From JAEKLB01 sp050249235 (GTDB lineage: Bacteria; Actinomycetota; Acidimicrobiia; Acidimicrobiales; CADCSY01): 35,803 bases of DNA. The stretch's first letter is position 1. Every line of letters starts with the position of its first letter. Under the pieces are notes generated by a model. That model searched no databases, was not told the origin of the DNA, and worked only from the letters and a program-made list of their open reading frames with translations. The stretch lies in contig JBFWQW010000021.1 in NCBI GenBank assembly GCA_050249235.1, positions 1 to 35,803 on the forward strand. The letters run 5' to 3'. Of the stretch, positions 31,824 to 35,803 are shown piece after piece. The position numbers and the translations under genes were made by a program.

Positions 31824-32465
31824 TCAGCCCGGGTGCGAGGTGCCCGGTGGGTCGCTCGGAGGTTCGCCCGGTCGCTGGAGTCGGAGCGGCCTGGTCGTGA
31901 ACCCGGTCCCCGGCGGTGGGCGCATCGCCCGGCGGAACTGGTCCTCCAGCGCGACCCGCTCGTCGGGGGTGAGCGGTTCCCAGAGCTGCTCTGCCCGGAG
32001 GGCGGCGGTCCGGAAGACCTGGGCATCGACGACGACGGTGGCTTCCTCGATGCCCCGGGCCGGCCACGCGAACGCGAAGGTGACCGGCCCTGCCGGCGGC
32101 AGCGGCCACAGCCAGAGCTCCATCCGGAACGTTCCCCCGCCGCCGCCACCACCCTGGAACTGGACGTACGGAGCGGCCGGCGGATCGACGCTGGATGGAA
32201 CGCGCGCTTGATCCCCCGCCTGCCACTTCGAACCATCCGAGAACGCGACGCCGAGCAGCGGCATCTCGCTTCCGGCTGGGCCGACGCCGCCTGGCACCAT
32301 CAGCGAGCCTCGGACCGGTTCACGCGACGTGTCGACCAGCGTCATCGCCACGCCGGTCGGGAAGGCGGCCATCGCGCCCAGGACCACGACCCGTTCGGCA
32401 GTCTTCGCCAACACCAGCCGAGTCGGAACGAAGCCGCCGAGCCACCCTCCGGCGGCCCCATCCAT
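31824..32465 (-). CDS. Uncharacterised actinobacterial protein
   Basis: A 213-aa protein whose segments GGFVPTRLVLAKTAERVVVLG, FPTGVAMTL, LLGVAFSDG and FRMELWLWPLPPAGPVTFAF resemble an uncharacterised protein common in actinobacteria; I cannot name a domain. It is rich in Trp, Pro and Gly, contains a run of Gly (QGGGGGGGTF), and has no obvious membrane segment or signal peptide. The start is uncertain: ATG 32465 has no ribosome-binding site, and the frame extends to 32555. It lies downstream of the methyltransferase on the same strand; a 134-base gap with no gene separates it from the convergent DUF402 gene. Confidence 0.65.
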   Translation of the reverse strand: MDGAAGGWLGGFVPTRLVLAKTAERVVVLGAMAAFPTGVAMTLVDTSREPVRGSLMVPGGVGPAGSEMPLLGVAFSDGSKWQAGDQARVPSSVDPPAAPYVQFQGGGGGGGTFRMELWLWPLPPAGPVTFAFAWPARGIEEATVVVDAQVFRTAALRAEQLWEPLTPDERVALEDQFRRAMRPPPGTGFTTRPLRLQRPGEPPSDPPGTSHPG

Positions 32466-32621
32466 GCAGCGCGCGGCACCGGCGCCGGACGGGCCGGGGG
32501 CTCCTGGGGCGTCGGGGCATCGAAGAACGGCATCAACGTGCAGGCATAGCACCAACGTGAGACCGACGGAGGGCGGCGCGTCGTCCTGCTGGGTGCTGGA
32601 AGCGCCGAGCGACTCGGCCCC

Positions 32622-33431
32622 TCAGGACCGCGTGCCCCATGCGAGCGCCATCGGCTGTTCGACGGGGATTCGGCCGGCCACGACCGAGGGAGTCCAGGCT
32701 TCCACGACCTGGCGCTCCATCGCCGCCTTGGCTTCCTCTGGCGCATCGGCCACGAGCGGACCCATCGGCGTGAGGTTGATGTAGTTCCAGAGGAACTCCG
32801 CCGGGCCGGGCAGGTCGAAGGTTGCCGTGTACTCCTTCGACGTCACGTGACCGAAGCCGGCCTCCCGCAGCAGGTCCTCGAGTGCCGACGGGTCGTGCAT
32901 CGAGAACACCGCGCTCACGAACGCGCCGAGCGCAGGATCGAGGTTCGCGGCGATGGCCCGCTCCATCGCCGCGAACAGCGGCTGGATGCGGCCCGGCGTG
33001 TTGATGACCACCCGGCCATCCGGTGCCAGCACCCGGTGCAGCTCGGCCAGCGCGCCGGCTCGATCCTCCATGAACATCAGCCCCATCTGGCAGAGGCCCA
33101 CGTCGTAGAACTCGTCGGGCAGGGGGAGCGACGCCGCGTCGGCTTCCTGCCAGGTGATGGGTGCGCCGCCGGCAGGGATGGTCTTGGCGACCGCGATCAT
33201 GTCGGGCGCGACGTCGACGCCGGTCACCGAGCCGGTTGGGCCGACCTGTTCGGCGGCCGCCCGGGTGACGGCTCCCGTGCCGCAGGCGACGTCGAGCACC
33301 CGGGCGCCCGGACGTAGCGCGGCGGTGCGGAGGAGCTCACCCGAGACGGGCATGGTGATGGAGGGCACGAAGAAGCGCTGGTAGAGCTCGGCCCCGCTGC
33401 CGGAGTAGTGGCGGTAGGTGGCGTTGGTCAT
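32622..33431 (-). CDS. Class I SAM-dependent methyltransferase, UbiE-like
   Basis: A 269-aa methyltransferase with motif I ARVLDVACGTGAVTRAAAEQ, motif II around VTGVDVAPDMIAVA, the ADAASLPLPDEFYDVG acidic loop and FMEDRAGALAELHRVLAPDGRVVI. The arrangement is that of UbiE/COQ5-like or small-molecule methyltransferases. The ATG at 33431 has AAAGGAG 7 nt upstream. The substrate is unknown; it is too diverged from MenG/UbiE to call as such. It follows a small Arg-rich ORF and the LuxR gene on the same strand. Confidence 0.85.
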   Translation of the reverse strand: MTNATYRHYSGSGAELYQRFFVPSITMPVSGELLRTAALRPGARVLDVACGTGAVTRAAAEQVGPTGSVTGVDVAPDMIAVAKTIPAGGAPITWQEADAASLPLPDEFYDVGLCQMGLMFMEDRAGALAELHRVLAPDGRVVINTPGRIQPLFAAMERAIAANLDPALGAFVSAVFSMHDPSALEDLLREAGFGHVTSKEYTATFDLPGPAEFLWNYINLTPMGPLVADAPEEAKAAMERQVVEAWTPSVVAGRIPVEQPMALAWGTRS

Positions 33432-33472
33432 GGCGGTCTCCTTTCGAGGGGCACGTGAGGGAGAGCGGTCGG

Positions 33473-33643
33473 TCAGGGTCGGAACACCGGTGCCTCCCGA
33501 CGTGGCGGGCGAGCGACTCGTCGTTTCTGGCCACGGCTGCAGTGGGTCACGGCACGGATCCGGCGCTGGCGCAGCGACGGAACTCGGCGGCGAGCGCCCT
33601 GGTCGGTCGCCGGGTCGGGAGCGGTGCGGGTCTGGGTGGCCAT
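33473..33643 (-). CDS. Possible 56-aa Arg-rich peptide, doubtful
   Basis: A short ORF with a good ribosome-binding site (GGAGG, 7-8 nt before ATG 33643) encoding a very basic peptide (MATQTRTAPDPATDQGARRR...). It lies upstream of the methyltransferase on the same strand, 41 bases away, and may be a leader peptide, the remnant of a lost gene or chance. No family recognised. Confidence 0.3.
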   Translation of the reverse strand: MATQTRTAPDPATDQGARRRVPSLRQRRIRAVTHCSRGQKRRVARPPRREAPVFRP

Positions 33644-33784
33644 GGGCGCTACCTCCGTGGGCTCCTGCGACGTCTACGGCCCGAGGACACCGTATGAAGT
33701 GCCGCGTGGTCCCCACATCGCCCGGCTGTCCCATTTCGGGAGAACGGCGCGATGGCTCAGATGCACCATCGCCGGTGCGCCGGC

Positions 33785-35440
33785 CTAGAGCAGGTCGTGC
33801 TCGTAGGCGTACGCGATGGCCGCTGGTCGGCTGTTGACGCCCATCTTGGCGAACGTGTTCTCGAGGTGCCGGCGCACGGTGTGCTGGCTGATCGTCAGCG
33901 CGGCGGCGATCTCGCGGCTGGTCTTGCCCTCGGCCACCAGACCGAGCACCTCCAGCTCGCGTGCCGACAGCGCACCGCTGCCCGCCGCCTTGCCGGTGAG
34001 CTCACGCACCCGCCGCAGGTCGGGCCCTGCCCCCAGGGACTCGAACGTCTTCCGGGCGTTGTCGAGCTCCAGCCCCGCCGAGGCCTTGTCGCCCAATGCC
34101 GCGCAACCGAGGCCCACCAGGACCGCGGTCCGGGCCGCCTCGTACGGCAAGTTGAGCCGCTTCCACACCGTGCTGGCGGCCCGCAGGTGCACCAACCCGT
34201 CGGTGGTCCGGCCCGATGCCAGCAGGGTTGCGCCGGTGGCGTGGGCCGCCATCGCCTCGAGCACGGGGGAGCTCGACCGCTGCGCGATCGACACCAGCTC
34301 GGCGGCCGCCTCGGCCGCCGCCGCGTCCTCACCGGCCGCGAGGTCGATCTCCACCGCCGCGGCCAGCAAGCCGGGCCGTTGGAACGGCTGGCCCGCCTCG
34401 CCCACGGCCCGCCGGATGCTGGCCGCCGCCGACCCGACGTCTCCTCGCTGCAGCTCCAGCAGCGCCAACCCCGGCATCGGCTCGTATCCGGCCCTGCTGG
34501 CCCGCCGATACGCGTCGACCGCAGCATCGACGTCGCCGCGCAGGCGGTGGAGCTCGCCGTCCTGGTAGCAGGCCAGGCCGAGCGCCGGATGCGGGGGATC
34601 GCTGAGCCGTCCCCGGGCGTCCGCCGCCGTCGACACGGCGCCTGGCCAGTCGCCGGCCGCCTGCCGGAGCTGCGACTGGTGCACCAGGCACTGACCCCGG
34701 TAGGGAACCAGGTCGGGCTGGGCCCGACACCAGCCGTCCAGCGCTGCCGTCCACTCGGCGGCCCGGGCCAGGTCGAAGCGTTGCATGCACTCGAGGATCA
34801 CCGCGCAGTAGACGATCCCGGACACGATCGGTCCCACCTCGCCGGAGCTCACCCTCAGCATCACCTCGTCCAGCCGGGCCATCCCCGCGGACTCGTCGCC
34901 CATCGCCAGCAGCGCCTGGCCGTGCCCGAGCGTCGAGAACGCGGCCAGGTCGGCGTCACCGAAGCGCGCCGCGATCTCACCGGCCTGCACGGCAAGCTGG
35001 CGGGCGCCAGCGGCGTCGTCCGAACCGAGCGCGCCGAGCACGGCAGGTACCAGCAGATAGCCGCGTGCTGGGCAGTCGAGGTCTGGACCGAGCACTGACT
35101 CGCCACGGCCCAGCCAGCCGCCGGCGTGCGCCATCTGTCCCCGCATCATCAGACAGAACGCGGCCCAGAACGCACACCGCGCCGCCTCGGCTCGGTCCCC
35201 TGCATCGGCGTGGCCCTTGAATGCCTGCTCCCATGCCGCAACCGCCTCGTCATCCTCACCGACGAGGTAGGCGGCGACGGCGAGCCGGTCGAGGTCGGCG
35301 TGGGTCAGGTCCCCCTGCGGTGCCTGCGACAGGAGGCGGTACGCGACGCCCCAGGCCCGCTCGGCGAAGGCCTCAGCGGCCGCCGCTCCAGTCATGCCGC
35401 CCACCAGGGTCGCGCACCAACCGTCGACACGCCGCGACAT
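33785..35440 (-). CDS. LuxR-family transcriptional regulator with TPR-like repeats
   Basis: A 551-aa protein. Residues about 30-470 are all-helical repeats resembling TPR/MalT-type sensor domains (e.g. AVAAWEQAFKGHADAGDRAE), and the C-terminal 64 residues form a LuxR helix-turn-helix (LSARELEVLGLVAEGKTSRE ... TVRRHLENTFAKMGVNSR). It lacks the N-terminal AAA ATPase of large LuxR (LAL) regulators. ATG 35440 is used; ATG 35395 is an in-frame alternative. It is divergent from the NUDIX gene and upstream, on the same strand, of the methyltransferase, a plausible target. Confidence 0.88.
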   Translation of the reverse strand: MSRRVDGWCATLVGGMTGAAAAEAFAERAWGVAYRLLSQAPQGDLTHADLDRLAVAAYLVGEDDEAVAAWEQAFKGHADAGDRAEAARCAFWAAFCLMMRGQMAHAGGWLGRGESVLGPDLDCPARGYLLVPAVLGALGSDDAAGARQLAVQAGEIAARFGDADLAAFSTLGHGQALLAMGDESAGMARLDEVMLRVSSGEVGPIVSGIVYCAVILECMQRFDLARAAEWTAALDGWCRAQPDLVPYRGQCLVHQSQLRQAAGDWPGAVSTAADARGRLSDPPHPALGLACYQDGELHRLRGDVDAAVDAYRRASRAGYEPMPGLALLELQRGDVGSAAASIRRAVGEAGQPFQRPGLLAAAVEIDLAAGEDAAAAEAAAELVSIAQRSSSPVLEAMAAHATGATLLASGRTTDGLVHLRAASTVWKRLNLPYEAARTAVLVGLGCAALGDKASAGLELDNARKTFESLGAGPDLRRVRELTGKAAGSGALSARELEVLGLVAEGKTSREIAAALTISQHTVRRHLENTFAKMGVNSRPAAIAYAYEHDLL

Positions 35441-35484
35441 CCGGGTGTCCAGACCGGAGACGCTACGGCGCCGTCGACGGCGCG

Positions 35485-35514
35485 ATGACAGCGTCGGCGC
35501 GATGCGGACACACT
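35485..35514 (+). promoter_or_regulatory. Putative promoter of the NUDIX gene
   Basis: ATGACA (35485-35490), 18 bases, CACACT (35509-35514), then 6 bases to ATG 35521: the spacing of a leaderless start, but both hexamers deviate from consensus. Confidence 0.35.
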
Positions 35515-35520
35515 CTCTGG

Positions 35521-35803
35521 ATGCCGTCGCCCTCCGTGGCCGCCATGGCGCTGGTGAGGCGACCGTCGGATGGGGCGCTGCTGGTTGCCGCTGCTCCAGG
35601 GGATGACTTCGAGCGCCCCCTCGGAGGCCGAGTCGAGTTCGGTGAACGAGCAGAGGACGCGGTGCGCAGGGAGTTCCTCGAGGAGATCGGTCAGCCCCTC
35701 GGGGAGGTGCGGCTGCTGGCCGTGGTCGAGAACCTGTTCAGGGTCGGCGGCATCGACGGCCACGAGGTCGTGTTCCTCTTCCACGCCACGCTCGAGGACC
35801 CGA
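35521..35803 (+). CDS. NUDIX hydrolase, 5' part
   Basis: The first 94 codons of a NUDIX hydrolase; the 3' end is beyond the window. The Nudix box GRVEFGERAEDAVRREFLEEIG fits G-x5-E-x7-R-E-U-x-E-E-x-G, except that Gln follows the last Gly. The preceding strand ALVRRPSDGALLVAAAPGDD fits the family. These enzymes cleave nucleoside diphosphates linked to another moiety; the substrate is unknown. ATG 35521 or ATG 35545 (in frame) could be the start. Confidence 0.85.
   Translation, partial: MPSPSVAAMALVRRPSDGALLVAAAPGDDFERPLGGRVEFGERAEDAVRREFLEEIGQPLGEVRLLAVVENLFRVGGIDGHEVVFLFHATLEDP

Overview
The window is high-GC chromosomal DNA with strong G/C bias at third codon positions, frequent GTG starts and many 1-4 base start/stop overlaps. 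A ZAS-type (RsrA-like) anti-sigma factor end, a DUF2342 zincin-like protein beside tilS, and promoters with almost no -35 element point to an actinobacterium. A Spo0H/SigH-type sigma factor after rlmB suggests a deep-branching class such as Acidimicrobiia; that placement is inference.

The first 24.8 kb is a dense housekeeping block: anti-sigma factor end, small membrane ORF, DUF2342 protein, tilS, hpt, ftsH, folE, folP, a phosphatase-fold protein lacking the catalytic Cys, folB, folK, DUF2520 reductase-like protein, panC, panD, nadB, nadC, coaX, lysS, then (minus strand) a polyprenyl diphosphate synthase, then clpC, radA, disA, a minus-strand Crp-family regulator, ispD, ispF, rlmB and sigH. 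It supplies tRNA-Ile lysidine, purine salvage, membrane and cytosolic proteolysis, folate, pantothenate/CoA, NAD, lysyl-tRNA, isoprenoid precursors and polyprenyl chains, recombination repair, c-di-AMP and rRNA methylation. Its order (tilS-hpt-ftsH ... folP-folB-folK ... lysS ... clpC-radA-disA ... ispD-ispF ... rlmB-sigH) closely follows the Bacillus subtilis chromosome, with panCD, nadBC and crp interleaved.

After sigH the expected rpmG/secE/nusG genes are absent. From about 24.8 kb to the end the DNA is visibly less GC-rich and holds short genes in mixed orientation: a frameshifted ORF, a frameshifted VOC-fold gene, an aminoglycoside-nucleotidyltransferase-like protein, an alpha/beta hydrolase, a GNAT acetyltransferase, a TylM1/DesVI-like methyltransferase, a small membrane protein, a helix-turn-helix plus stand-alone Clp-N pair with a highly symmetrical promoter, a GYD protein, a DUF402 protein, an unknown actinobacterial-type protein, a second methyltransferase, a TPR-LuxR regulator and a NUDIX hydrolase cut by the window end. 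It looks like an accessory region.

Of most interest: the Cys-less phosphatase-fold protein inside the folate operon; the HTH/Clp-N cassette with nested dyads over a near-consensus leaderless promoter; a repeated TANNNT-6/7/8-nt-start-codon arrangement marking leaderless genes; a large palindrome in the sigH leader; and a nadB gene with no ATG, GTG or TTG before its FAD-binding motif. No rRNA, tRNA, CRISPR array, transposase or integrase was seen.
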